Positions 14,117 through 23,253 of a stretch of 23,992 nucleotides of DNA are shown here, one piece after another (within the stretch, counting starts at the first letter, position 1; each line of letters starts with the position of its first letter). Under the pieces are notes generated by a model that worked only from the letters and a program-made list of their open reading frames with translations, searched no databases and was not told the DNA's origin. A program made the translations under genes and the position numbers. This DNA is from Leucobacter sp. UBA1945 (lineage in GTDB: Bacteria > Actinomycetota > Actinomycetes > Actinomycetales > Microbacteriaceae). The stretch spans positions 1-23,992 of the forward strand of contig DDEV01000131.1 of NCBI GenBank assembly GCA_002336855.1. The letters run 5' to 3'.

Positions 14117-15289
14117 ATGGGAGAAACCTTCAGCAAAGACGAGGTGCTTCGGCTGCGCGTGACGGCACAGGGGTTGTGCGGCGGCTTCGAAAAGGATCAG
14201 CCTGCGGCCAGAGCCAGCCGATCTTCAGGCGCTGAGCACATTGCCGAGACAGCCCGCCGCATGCTCGCGGTGCAGGGGCAAGACTGGCGCTCTGCGCGCT
14301 GGGCACTCGGGCTGCGCTCCCCCGGCACCTCGGTTGCCGATGTGCACGAGGCATTCAACAGCGGGCTCATCGTGCGCTCGTGGCCCATGCGCGGCACGAT
14401 TCACCTGCTCGCGGCCGAAGACATCGGGTGGATGCAGAAGGTCACCAACCCCCGCGTGCTCTCGGGCGCGGCGAAACGCCGCGAGTTTCTCGGGATCAGC
14501 GACGAGACCCTCGAGAAGCTTGTCGAGGTCTCTGTCGATGCGCTTCGCGGCTCAGCAGGAATGGATCGCGACGAGCTCGCCGATGCATGGACCGAGGCGG
14601 GCATTGAGTGGCAGAGCAACTGGCGGTACCACCTGATCTGGTGGCTCTGCCAGAACGGCATCGCGGTGCTCGGCCCCGTCTCTGAGCGCGGCGAGCCTCG
14701 CCTGGTGCTCGCAAGCGAGTGGATCGGCTCGCCTCGCGAGCTGGGCGGCGACGAGGCGCTGCTCGAACTCGCCGCACGCTACGCCTCTGCGAGGGGCGCG
14801 GTGACGGCGAAAGACCTCGCATGGTGGGCTGGAATCACCGCGGGTGCCGCGAAGCAGGGGCTCGCGCACGCGACGCAGGCGGGGCGGCTCGTTCAGCTGC
14901 ATCTCGCGAGCGAGGGCAAACCTGTCGTGCTCTGGGCCGATCCCACGCAGCTCGAGCGCAGCGCGAGCGCAGAGCTGCCCGATTGGCTGCTGCTGCCCGC
15001 GTTTGACGAGCACCTGCTCGGCTACCAAGATCGCAGCCCGCAACTCGACCCGGCGCACTTCGAGCGCATCGTGCCCGGGCGCAACGGCATGTTTCTCGCG
15101 ACTGTAGTGCGCGACGGTCGCGTGGTCGGCACCTGGAAGAAAGGCACGCGAAAAGACGAGGGTCTCATCGGCACGCCGCTGCCGGGTGAAAAGTTCGGTG
15201 CTGGTCGCAGCGCCCTCGGGCGGCTGGCCAAGCAGTGGGGCGAATTTCACGGGTTGGGCAAGACTCCCTTTGCTCTGGCATCAGCCTGA
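14117..15289 (+). CDS. Winged-helix DNA-binding protein (HTH_42, AlkZ/YcaQ-like)
   Basis: This protein of about 390 residues has the tandem winged-helix layout of PF06224. It begins SKDEVLRLRVTAQGL, has LAVQGQDWRSARWALGLRS in the N-terminal third, WPMRGTIHLLAAEDIGWM, and ends with FDEHLLGYQDRS and WKKGTRKDEG. In characterised relatives (AlkZ, YcaQ) such proteins are DNA glycosylases that unhook interstrand crosslinks, with a QxQ or QxD motif. QGQ here sits at the corresponding place, but the middle residue is Gly rather than a larger hydrophobic one. The ATG at 14117 is preferred over 14087 because a -10 lies between them. It probably forms its own transcription unit. Confidence 0.85.
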   Translation: MGETFSKDEVLRLRVTAQGLCGGFEKDQPAARASRSSGAEHIAETARRMLAVQGQDWRSARWALGLRSPGTSVADVHEAFNSGLIVRSWPMRGTIHLLAAEDIGWMQKVTNPRVLSGAAKRREFLGISDETLEKLVEVSVDALRGSAGMDRDELADAWTEAGIEWQSNWRYHLIWWLCQNGIAVLGPVSERGEPRLVLASEWIGSPRELGGDEALLELAARYASARGAVTAKDLAWWAGITAGAAKQGLAHATQAGRLVQLHLASEGKPVVLWADPTQLERSASAELPDWLLLPAFDEHLLGYQDRSPQLDPAHFERIVPGRNGMFLATVVRDGRVVGTWKKGTRKDEGLIGTPLPGEKFGAGRSALGRLAKQWGEFHGLGKTPFALASA

Positions 15290-15301
15290 GAGCCCTCGCA
15301 C

Positions 15302-15307
15302 TAGAAT
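15302..15307 (+). promoter_or_regulatory. -10 element of the small-protein/crotonase operon
   Basis: TAGAAT lies 36 bases before the GTG at 15343, which has its own GAGGAG ribosome site at 15331-15336. This is an ordinary leadered promoter, unlike its neighbours. Confidence 0.4.
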
Positions 15308-15342
15308 AAACAGAACAGCATCAGCCCCGCGAGGAGTTATTC

Positions 15343-15579
15343 GTGAAGACCTTCACCCGCATTGCCGCCGTCATCACCACGGCGCTCGTTTCGTTCTTTG
15401 TCGCCACCCCCGCACTCGCGAGCGAAGGCGGCGAGAAGTTCGACCCCGCAGCCGAGTTCTCGGCAGCGGGCCAGCCCGTCGACATGGTGGCCATTCTCAT
15501 CGTCGGAGCCGTGCTGCTCGCAGTGGTGCTGATCGTCTCGCAGCTCGTCGGCAATCTCTTCGAGAAGTCAGGCAAGTAA
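15343..15579 (+). CDS. Small exported or membrane protein of unknown function
   Basis: This 78-residue product has a signal peptide (KTFTRIAAVITTALVSFFVA then TPALA-SEGG), an acidic linker rich in E, D and G, and one C-terminal membrane span (VAILIVGAVLLAVVLIVSQL) followed by a short basic tail. If the signal peptide is cleaved, the mature protein would be about 50 residues with one anchor. GTG at 15343 is preceded by GAGGAG at six bases. The crotonase gene starts four bases after its stop, so the two are cotranscribed. No family was recognised. Confidence 0.7.
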   Translation: MKTFTRIAAVITTALVSFFVATPALASEGGEKFDPAAEFSAAGQPVDMVAILIVGAVLLAVVLIVSQLVGNLFEKSGK

Positions 15580-15583
15580 CCCG

Positions 15584-16450
15584 ATGACCGTGGCGCAGGC
15601 GCTCGTCGCCCTCGAACTCGACACGCTCGAACTTGAGATCGACGAGGCGATCCTGACCGTCACGGTCAATCGCCCGGCGGTGTTGAACGCACTTTCGCCC
15701 GCCGTCATCGACGAGTTGCGACGGGTATTCGGCGCACTGCGCGATGGGCTCGGTGTCTCGAGCGATGACAGCGCGGCAGATAACGCCGAAGCCGCCCCTG
15801 ACTGGTCGGTTCGCGGCATCGTGCTGACCGGCGCGGGCGAGAAGGCTTTTGTGGCCGGCGCCGACATCTCGGCGATGCGAGACATGACTCCCGCCGAGTC
15901 GCGCGAGTACTCCGAACGCACCCAAGAGCTCACCTCATGGATCGAGACATTGCAGGTGCCAGTCGTCGCGGCCGTCAACGGCTTTGCGCTCGGCGGCGGC
16001 TGCGAGCTGGCGATGGCCTGCGACTACATCTTTGCGTCTGAGAACGCGAGCTTCGGGCAGCCCGAGGTCGCGCTCGGGCTCATCCCGGGCTTCGGTGGCA
16101 CCGTTCGCCTCACCCAGTACGTGGGTATAGCGGCCGCCCGTGAGCTGATCATCACCGGCCGCCGCATCGACTCGGCAGAAGCCCTGCGGCTCGGGCTCGC
16201 GCTTCGCGTGCTGCCCGACGTGGCTGCGGTGCGAGCCGCGGCACGCGAGAGCCTGGGGCTGGCGGCCGCGCAATCGCCGGCTGCGGTCGCAAGCGCAAAG
16301 CAGACCACTAGGGCGGTGCGCCCGCTCTCGACCGACGACGGCCTCGCATTCGAGGCTGAGGCCTTCGCGGCCCGCTTCGGCACCCCCGACATGCTCGAGG
16401 GCACCGCGGCGTTTCTCGAGAAGCGCCGCGCGGAGTTTCTCGGCCTGTAG
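15584..16450 (+). CDS. Enoyl-CoA hydratase/isomerase (crotonase) family protein
   Basis: This 288-residue crotonase-fold protein shows both oxyanion-hole segments, VAGADISAM (90-98) and LGGGCELA (136-143). It also has two acidic residues matching the catalytic Glu pair of enoyl-CoA hydratase, E141 in GGGCE and E161 in GQPEVALGLIPGFGG, so real hydratase activity is likely. It would hydrate 2-enoyl-CoA thioesters in fatty-acid or amino-acid breakdown. An acidic, low-complexity insertion (about 56-75) lengthens the N-terminal part compared with typical 260-residue members. It is coupled to the small membrane protein upstream and ends at a hairpin shared with the convergent decarboxylase gene. 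Confidence 0.9.
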   Translation: MTVAQALVALELDTLELEIDEAILTVTVNRPAVLNALSPAVIDELRRVFGALRDGLGVSSDDSAADNAEAAPDWSVRGIVLTGAGEKAFVAGADISAMRDMTPAESREYSERTQELTSWIETLQVPVVAAVNGFALGGGCELAMACDYIFASENASFGQPEVALGLIPGFGGTVRLTQYVGIAAARELIITGRRIDSAEALRLGLALRVLPDVAAVRAAARESLGLAAAQSPAAVASAKQTTRAVRPLSTDDGLAFEAEAFAARFGTPDMLEGTAAFLEKRRAEFLGL

Positions 16451-16451
16451 A

Positions 16452-16492
16452 AGCCGAAGAGCCCAGCTCGCAAAGCGAGCCGGGCTCCGGCT
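16452..16492. terminator. Bidirectional hairpin between convergent genes
   Basis: A long, nearly continuous inverted repeat (AGCCG-aa-GAGCCC-ag-CTCGC, loop AAA, then GCGAG-cc-GGGCTC-CGGCT) lies right after the crotonase stop and before the stop of the convergent PLP enzyme. It lacks a T-run, which is common for actinobacterial terminators. Confidence 0.7.
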
Positions 16493-16507
16493 GTCGTGGC
16501 AGACCGC

Positions 16508-18019
16508 CTACGACTGCAACGAGGCGGTTACAGGGTCGCGCACCACACGGAAGGTGGCGACAAGCGGATCGGCCGCGCCGCGCACCACACCGGTCGGCGA
16601 TGCGGCGACTGCCTGCAAGAACGTCACGGTCTCTTCAGTGATCTCTTCGCCGGGCACGAGGTTCGGAATGCCGGGCGGGTAGGCCGCGAGCGTGTCGGCC
16701 GAGACCCGTCCGATCGCCTGGTGGGCCGTGACCACGACGCTCTCTGCAAAGTAAGCCGCACGAGGCAGCATGCGCAGCGTGCCTGCGGCGGGCAGCGGCG
16801 GAAACTCGGTGGCCTTGTCTGCCTGGCCCGCACGGCGCATCGCGTCTGCCTCGTCGGCGACTGCGCGCAACGCGGCCATGATGCGGTCGACATCGGGGGT
16901 GGCGAGCGCGCCAATCACGGCGACGATCGAGGTTGCGGTCGACATCTCGAAGAATACGTTGTGCTCCACGATCAGGCGGTCGCGCACCCAGTGGCCGCTC
17001 TGGCCGAGCTTCGAGACATCGATGGGCACACGCAGCTGATCGGTTGCGACAATGTCGGGAAACTCGTCGAAGTGGTCGCTGATGATCGACAGGCGATCGT
17101 CTGCGCGCACCTGCTCGCGAAGCTGCTCTGCGCAACGCAGCGACTCCCCGATCTTCTCGGTGCCCTGCACGAGTGCGCGCCGCGCGAGGTCGAGAGAGCC
17201 CATGAGGATCGCGCTCGCCGAGGTCGAGGCGGTCATCGTGTAGGCGCGGTCGATGAGGGGCTCGAGCACGTCTGCAAACGGGCCTTCGCCGAGGTGCAGC
17301 ATCGAGGCCTGCGTGAGCGAGCCCGCGAGCTTGTGCGTGCTCGAGATCACGATGTCGGCGCCGAGGCGTGCAGGCGACTCGGGCAGTTCGGGGTGAAACC
17401 CGAAGTGGGCGCCCCACGCCCCGTCGACGATGAGCGCGACGCCGTGCGAGTGTGCAACGTCGGCAAGGCCGCGCACGTCGGCGGTCGACCCGAAGTAGCT
17501 CGGTGAGACGACGTAGACGCTCGCGGGCTTGCGGCCGTGCTCGATCTCCTCCTTGATCGCCTCGTCGAGGCGCTCAGGGGTGAGCCCGTGAGCAATGCCG
17601 TGACGCTCATCGACGTTGGGTGCGACGAATGCGGGAATGAGGCCGCCGAGCAGCACGCCGTCGGTGAAGCTCGAGTGAGAGCTGCGCTGCATGAGCACGC
17701 GCTCCCCCAGCCCGCGCACCGCGAGCGCTGCGGTGCGGTTGCCCTGCGAAGCGCCATTGGTGAGCCACCAAACGCGACGCGCACCCCAGGCTTCGGCGGC
17801 GAGCTGCTGCGACTGCTCGCGCGAGCCGTTCTCGCCGAGGTCGATGCCGTCGAGCATGAGCGGCACGTCGTAGTTCACGATCTTCTCGCCATATGCCTCT
17901 GCAAGATGGCCCCCGCCGTGATCGGCAGTGCCACCGTGGCCGGGAACCATGACCTGCAGCGGCCCGCTCTCTGCGAGGCGCTGGATTGATTCAACATAGG
18001 GTGCACGGCTCTGATCCAT
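16508..18019 (-). CDS. Orn/Lys/Arg decarboxylase-family PLP enzyme
   Basis: This 503-residue fold-type I PLP enzyme of the group III decarboxylase family (PF01276) has MVPGHGGTADHGGG near the N-terminus, LTNGASQGN binding the cofactor phosphate, HSSFTDG, LIVDGAWGAHFGFH (Asp199 and His205 contacting the pyridine ring), and the Schiff-base lysine K230 in SSTHKLAGSLTQASML. The C-terminal region (AYPPGIPNLVPGEEIT) is also typical. It lacks the N-terminal wing domain of inducible E. coli enzymes, as do short Gram-positive forms. The substrate (Lys, Arg or Orn) cannot be read from the sequence. It is divergent from a LysR regulator across a palindrome, which suggests regulation by that protein. Confidence 0.88.
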   Translation of the reverse strand: MDQSRAPYVESIQRLAESGPLQVMVPGHGGTADHGGGHLAEAYGEKIVNYDVPLMLDGIDLGENGSREQSQQLAAEAWGARRVWWLTNGASQGNRTAALAVRGLGERVLMQRSSHSSFTDGVLLGGLIPAFVAPNVDERHGIAHGLTPERLDEAIKEEIEHGRKPASVYVVSPSYFGSTADVRGLADVAHSHGVALIVDGAWGAHFGFHPELPESPARLGADIVISSTHKLAGSLTQASMLHLGEGPFADVLEPLIDRAYTMTASTSASAILMGSLDLARRALVQGTEKIGESLRCAEQLREQVRADDRLSIISDHFDEFPDIVATDQLRVPIDVSKLGQSGHWVRDRLIVEHNVFFEMSTATSIVAVIGALATPDVDRIMAALRAVADEADAMRRAGQADKATEFPPLPAAGTLRMLPRAAYFAESVVVTAHQAIGRVSADTLAAYPPGIPNLVPGEEITEETVTFLQAVAASPTGVVRGAADPLVATFRVVRDPVTASLQS

Positions 18020-18071
18020 GTGCTTTATTTTGTCGCGTTCCGAAGGCCGAAGGAACCCCGAATGCTCTGCA

Positions 18072-18127
18072 CTTGCTCAATATAGAATATGGAGCAAGTT
18101 TGCATTATTTACAGTTTTGCTCCATAT
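18072..18127. promoter_or_regulatory. LysR-type operator with three TTGCTCNATAT copies
   Basis: A near-perfect 27-base palindrome (18072-18098; arms CTTGCTCAATAT and ATATGGAGCAAG around AGA) is followed by a third copy, TTGCTCCATAT (18117-18127). It fits the T-N11-A, interrupted-dyad layout of LysR sites and lies in the intergenic region shared by the PLP enzyme and LysR genes. Confidence 0.65.
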
Positions 18128-18142
18128 GAGTTGAGGTTCACC

Positions 18143-19051
18143 ATGCTCGACCCCCGCCAGCTTCAGGCCCTCTCCGCGGTCGCCGCCGAGGGCTCGGTTG
18201 CTCGCGCAGCAATCAGGCTCGGGTGGAGCCAGCCGACCGTCGACTATCACCTCAAGGCCCTCGACCGACTTGTGGGCTCTCCGCTCATCACGCGCTCGAG
18301 CAGGGGCAGCTCGCTCACGGCCGCGGGCTCGCTCATGCTCGAGCGCGGCACGGCAATTCTTGCGCTCTCCGATCGCGCGCTCACCGATGTTCGCGAGTTT
18401 TCGAAGGTCGGCATGGTGCGCCTCCGCTTCGGCTCGTTTCCGACCGCAGCGGCGCAGCTGCTTCCAGGCATCGCGCTTCGCCTTCGAGACGTGGGTATTG
18501 AGCTCGACGCGGTGCTTGAAGAGATCGCCCCGCTCGTCGCCCGAGTGAACCAGCACACTCTCGACGCCGCGCTCGTGTACACGGCGAGCGGCTACAGCTT
18601 GCCGTTCAGGCGCGGCGTACGCACGATCCAACTCTTGACCGACCCGCTCTTGCTGGCCTTGCCCGCGCATCACTGGGCCGCCGAGAGGCAGCGTTTCGAT
18701 CGGGACTCGCTGCTCGAGCTCGAAGACTCCCCCTGGGTGTTCAGTGCGACCCCGGGCGACACGCTCGACGATGTAGTGCGCGATGCCTTCGCCGGGCGCC
18801 GGTTCGAGGTGGCGGTGCGCACCGACGACTATTCGGTCGCACTCGGCATGGTGGCTGCGGGCATGGGCATCGGCCTTGTTCCACGCCTCGCGGCGACGCG
18901 AGCCCCAGAGGGGGTCGCGCTTCGACCGATCGACGACCGCCGCTTCGCCCGAGAGATCCTGCTCGCCGTGGCCGCGGTTCGCGGCGAACCCTCTCCGGCA
19001 GTGAGGCAGCTCGCCGAAGCAGTGCGTCGCACCATCGAAACACTCGACTAA
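18143..19051 (+). CDS. LysR-family transcriptional regulator
   Basis: This protein of about 302 residues has an N-terminal winged helix-turn-helix (LDPRQLQALSAVAAEGSVAR, LGWSQPTVDYHLKALDRLVG) and a periplasmic-binding-protein-like effector domain (KVGMVRLRFGSFPTAAAQLL through MGIGLVPRLAATRA). It would act as a tetramer that responds to a small ligand. ATG 18143 is chosen because the domain begins there and GAGG precedes it; the longer frame from 18089 would read through the third operator copy. It is divergent from the PLP decarboxylase and convergent, 34 bases apart, with the MFS exporter. Either neighbour may be its target; the operator position favours the decarboxylase. Confidence 0.9.
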   Translation: MLDPRQLQALSAVAAEGSVARAAIRLGWSQPTVDYHLKALDRLVGSPLITRSSRGSSLTAAGSLMLERGTAILALSDRALTDVREFSKVGMVRLRFGSFPTAAAQLLPGIALRLRDVGIELDAVLEEIAPLVARVNQHTLDAALVYTASGYSLPFRRGVRTIQLLTDPLLLALPAHHWAAERQRFDRDSLLELEDSPWVFSATPGDTLDDVVRDAFAGRRFEVAVRTDDYSVALGMVAAGMGIGLVPRLAATRAPEGVALRPIDDRRFAREILLAVAAVRGEPSPAVRQLAEAVRRTIETLD

Positions 19052-19085
19052 GCGCGGATCGGCCCGCCTGGCGCGGCGCAGACCG

Positions 19086-20564
19086 TTAGTGCACCTGCGG
19101 AGCTGATGCAGAAGACTCTGCAGCGGGCTTCTCTTCAGTGATGAAGAACGCGAACACCGAGCCCAGCGTAGCCGTAACCCCGCCGAGCAGAAACGCGACG
19201 CGGGTGCCCGCAGCGAGGGCGTGCGGATCGAGGGCCTGCGCGGTGCCGGTGACACCGCCGACGCCGGCCGCAACAATGGTCATCACAGTGACGAACAGTG
19301 CCGTGCCCGCAGCGCCGGCCACCTGCTGCACCGTCGAGATGATCGCGCTGCCGTGTGACGCAAGGCTGTGGGGCAGCGAACCGAGCGATACCGAGAAGAG
19401 GGGGGTGAACACGCCGGCGAGACCGAGGCTCAGCAGCATGTGGGTCGCCACCACCTGCCAGATCGACGTCGTATCGGTGAAGAGCCCCATGCCCCAGAGC
19501 GCGATCGCGGTCACGATCATGCCGGGCACCAAGAGAAAGCGCGCACCCCGCTGGTCGACGATGCGCCCCACGACTGGGCCAAGCAGACCCATGATGAGGC
19601 CACCGGGAAGCAGCGCGAGCCCGGATTGCAGCGTTTCGTACCCGAGCACGTCTTGCACGTAGATCGGCAGCAAGATCAGGCTGCCGAAGAGCGCGATCGA
19701 AGCGAAGACGAAAAGGATCACCGAGAGCGCATAGGGCTTGATCTTGAAGGTGCGCAGGTCGAGCAGCGCACGATCGGTCTTCTGCAGGTGCAGCTGTCGC
19801 CACACGAAGAGCGCGAGTGACACCAGGCCGATGCACGCCGGAATAGCTGGCTCGATGGTCTCGCCACCGTTCGCGCGCTCGCCGATTGCGCTGAGCCCGT
19901 ACACGACGCCGCCGAAACCGAGAATCGAGATACACACCGAGAGCAGGTCGATGCGGGCGATCTTCTGCTCGCCCACATTTGGCATACGCAGAACGCCCAG
20001 TACGAGCGCGGTGATCGCAATCGGCAGCACGAAGATGAAGAGCCAGCGCCAGTCGAGCCACTGCAGAATCAGCCCTGAGACGGTCGGCCCGAGAGCGGGA
20101 GCCACCGACATCACGATGGCAATGCGGCCCATGAGCTGGCCCCGATGATGCTCGGGCACCAGCGTGACGACGGCGGTCATGAGCAGCGGCATCATGATCG
20201 CCGTGCCGCCCGCCTGCACGACGCGGCCGAGCAGCAGCACGGCGAATCCGGGGGCGGTCGCCGAGATCAGGGTGCCCGCCGTGAACAGGCTCATCGCTGT
20301 GATGAACAGCGTTCTCGTGGTGAGGCGCTGAATGAGCATGCCGGTAATCGGAATCACGATGCTCATCGTGAGGAGAAAGGCCGTGGTCAGCCACTGCCCC
20401 GCCGCCGCGCTGATGCGCAGGTCTTCCATCAATTTCGGCAGCGCAACGCCCATGATCGTCTCGTTGAGGATCACGGTAAAGGCGCTGCCGAGCAGCAGCC
20501 AGATGGCGAGCTGCTCGCGGGGCCCGAACTCTTGCGCGCCGTCTACGGGCTGAGAAGTAGGCAT
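19086..20564 (-). CDS. MFS multidrug transporter, DHA2 (14-TM) type
   Basis: This 492-residue membrane protein has the DHA2-family hallmarks: an early acidic/asparagine span (AFTVILNETIMGVALPKL), AAAGQWLTTAFLLTMSIVIPITG, the motif A-like loop, LLLGRVVQAGGTAIMMPLL, and motif C-like SVAPALGPTVSGLILQ typical of proton-driven exporters. Fourteen spans are expected. It probably expels hydrophobic drugs or metabolites using the proton gradient; the substrate is unknown. It lies downstream of the ABC transporter genes on the same strand, 52 bases after them, and may have its own promoter. No TetR or MarR regulator adjoins it directly. Confidence 0.9.
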   Translation of the reverse strand: MPTSQPVDGAQEFGPREQLAIWLLLGSAFTVILNETIMGVALPKLMEDLRISAAAGQWLTTAFLLTMSIVIPITGMLIQRLTTRTLFITAMSLFTAGTLISATAPGFAVLLLGRVVQAGGTAIMMPLLMTAVVTLVPEHHRGQLMGRIAIVMSVAPALGPTVSGLILQWLDWRWLFIFVLPIAITALVLGVLRMPNVGEQKIARIDLLSVCISILGFGGVVYGLSAIGERANGGETIEPAIPACIGLVSLALFVWRQLHLQKTDRALLDLRTFKIKPYALSVILFVFASIALFGSLILLPIYVQDVLGYETLQSGLALLPGGLIMGLLGPVVGRIVDQRGARFLLVPGMIVTAIALWGMGLFTDTTSIWQVVATHMLLSLGLAGVFTPLFSVSLGSLPHSLASHGSAIISTVQQVAGAAGTALFVTVMTIVAAGVGGVTGTAQALDPHALAAGTRVAFLLGGVTATLGSVFAFFITEEKPAAESSASAPQVH

Positions 20565-20616
20565 AAGAGTTCTATGTTACAGGGCGCGGGTCTCGCCGCG
20601 AAGCCCCCGGCCTCGA

Positions 20617-21410
<794 letters not shown>

Positions 21411-21414
<4 letters not shown>

Positions 21415-22286
21415 ACGACTCCCCCGATCTGCTCACGTCGCTGCGCTCGAGCGGTCACCCAGTCGGTCACGCGAATGAAGGGCCACGAGAGCAGCACGAA
21501 CAGCACGCCAGCGAGCACGTACGGGGTGAAGTTGTAGCTCGACGCGACTTCGATCTGCGCGGCGCGCACCGCGTCTACGGCGCCGAGCACCGAGATGAGA
21601 CCGACGTCTTTCTGCATCGACACGAAGTCGTTCATGAGCGCCGGCGTGACCTTGCGAATGGCCTGGGGCATGACCACCAGGCGCAGCGTCTTCGCATGGC
21701 TCAGGCCCAGCGAGCGCGCCGCAAGGCGCTGCGACGGGTGCACGGCCTCGATGCCCGCCCGCAGCACCTCTGACACGTAGGCCGAGTAGGTCAAGATGAG
21801 GGCAATCGTTCCCCAGAATTGCGCGGGCATGCGGCCGGTGAGCTCGAGGCCGGGCACCCCGAAGCCGACGATGTAGAGCACGAGCAGCAGCGGCATGCCG
21901 CGAAAGAGATCGGTATAGCCGGCGGCAAGCAGGCGAAGCGGGGTGAACACGGCCCCGCGCAGGGTTCGGGTGATGGCAAGCAGCGTGCCGAACACGGCGA
22001 CACCGAGCACCGAGACCGCGAGCACCTGCACGTTGAGCCACAGGCCCTTGATCACCCGGGGAAACGCGTCAGCAGCGACACCGAGGTCAAAGAACGACGC
22101 CTGCACCTTCGCCCAGCCGGGGCTGCCTGCCAGCAGCAGTGCGAGCAGCCCGGCAAACACCAGGGTGCTCAGCACGCTCACGAGCAGCGAACGACGGCCA
22201 CGACTACGCCGAAAGGCGCGGCGCTCCAGCTCGAGCTCGCTCGGCTGAAACGCACGCGCCTGCGGCGTGTTGGAGTCAACAGTCAT
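21411..22286 (-). CDS. Amino-acid ABC transporter permease
   Basis: This 291-residue polar amino-acid permease of the HisM/GlnP type has a longer basic N-terminal tail (about 35 residues, ERRAFRRSRGRRS), followed by a first span separate from the core. The core runs from GLWLNVQVLAVSVLGVAVFG through LFRGMPLLLVLYIVGFGVPG, ILTYSAYVSEVLRAGIEAV and the EAA-type coupling loop AARSLGLSHAKTLRLVVMPQ. It would form a homodimeric channel with the ATPase. It begins 17 bases after the binding-protein stop and overlaps the ATPase start, so the genes are cotranscribed. Confidence 0.92.
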
Positions 22287-22303
22287 TGAAGCTTCGGATC
22301 AGG

Positions 22304-23152
22304 CTACTTCAGAAACGGAGCGCCCTGATCGGCGAGCCAGGTCTTCTCGAGCTCGGCCAGCGTGCCGTCTGCGCGCAGCGCATCGAGCGCGTCGCTCACC
22401 TTCGCGGTCAGCGACGATCCCTTCGGCAACACGAACGCGAACGCGTCTCCTGCTGCAGCATCGAGCTGGCCGACGATCACGCCGTCGCCCTCGAGCTGCG
22501 CGTCACGCACGTAGAACGCGGTGGGAAGATCGACCACCAGGGCATCGACCTGACCGTTCTGCAGCGCGGTCACGGCGTCGACGTTGTCGTTGAAGACCTG
22601 CACGTCGCTGCTCGGAGCGATCACGTCTTCGGCGGCCTTCAGCGAGGTGGTGCCGCTCATCACGCCGATCACCGCGTCTTTCAGGTCGGCAATGCTCGTG
22701 GCGGCCGCAGCCTTGCTGCCCTTTGCCGCAACGACGGCCTGGGTCGTTTCGTAGTATGGCGACGAGAAGTCGACGGCTTTCGCGCGCTCGGGCGTGACCG
22801 AGAACTGCTGAATGTTCAGGTCGAAGTCTTTCGGGCCCGGCGCGATCGCGGCATCGAACGTGCTGCGCACCCACACCACGTCGTCCTTCGAGTACCCGAG
22901 TTTGTCGGCAACCGCGTAGGAGACCGCTGCCTCGAAGCCCTCGCCATTCTCTGGCTCGTTGTCGATCACCCATGGGGCAAACGCGGGCTCGCCAGTCGCG
23001 ATGGTGAGCTTGCCCTCGGTGATCGGGCTGACCTCGCTGCTCGCTGCGGTATCGCCACCAGCATCACCCGTGCCGCTCGCGCAGGCAGTCAATGCCAGCG
23101 CCGCGATGGCGCCTGCTGCGGCGAGCGCCGCGAACCGGGAATGTGCACGCAT
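22304..23152 (-). CDS. Amino-acid ABC transporter substrate-binding lipoprotein
   Basis: This protein of about 282 residues has a lipoprotein signal (MRAHSRFAALAAAG, lipobox LTAC then ASGTGD), so it should be anchored outside the membrane. The SBP_bac_3 fold follows: ITEGKLTIATGEPAFAPWVI, ENGEGFEAAVSYAVADKLGY, FDLNIQQFSVTPERAKAVDFS and MSGTTSLKAAEDVI. These features place it with glutamine/histidine/arginine-type binding proteins. The exact ligand is not evident. ATG 23152 is chosen over 23206 because GAGGAG precedes it and the signal peptide starts there. It is the first gene of the uptake operon. Confidence 0.92.
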   Translation of the reverse strand: MRAHSRFAALAAAGAIAALALTACASGTGDAGGDTAASSEVSPITEGKLTIATGEPAFAPWVIDNEPENGEGFEAAVSYAVADKLGYSKDDVVWVRSTFDAAIAPGPKDFDLNIQQFSVTPERAKAVDFSSPYYETTQAVVAAKGSKAAAATSIADLKDAVIGVMSGTTSLKAAEDVIAPSSDVQVFNDNVDAVTALQNGQVDALVVDLPTAFYVRDAQLEGDGVIVGQLDAAAGDAFAFVLPKGSSLTAKVSDALDALRADGTLAELEKTWLADQGAPFLK

Positions 23153-23253
23153 GTGAATGCTCCTCGAGTGTGAGAAATTGAATGGCTTAAGCCTATGGGT
23201 CGCCACCGACAGAGCATGCTGTGCGAGTCATACAGTGTCATACGCGACGAGGA

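Noticed and set aside
18089..18142. Upstream ATG start for the LysR gene
   Set aside because: The extension would translate the operator repeat, and the winged-helix domain begins at the second ATG.
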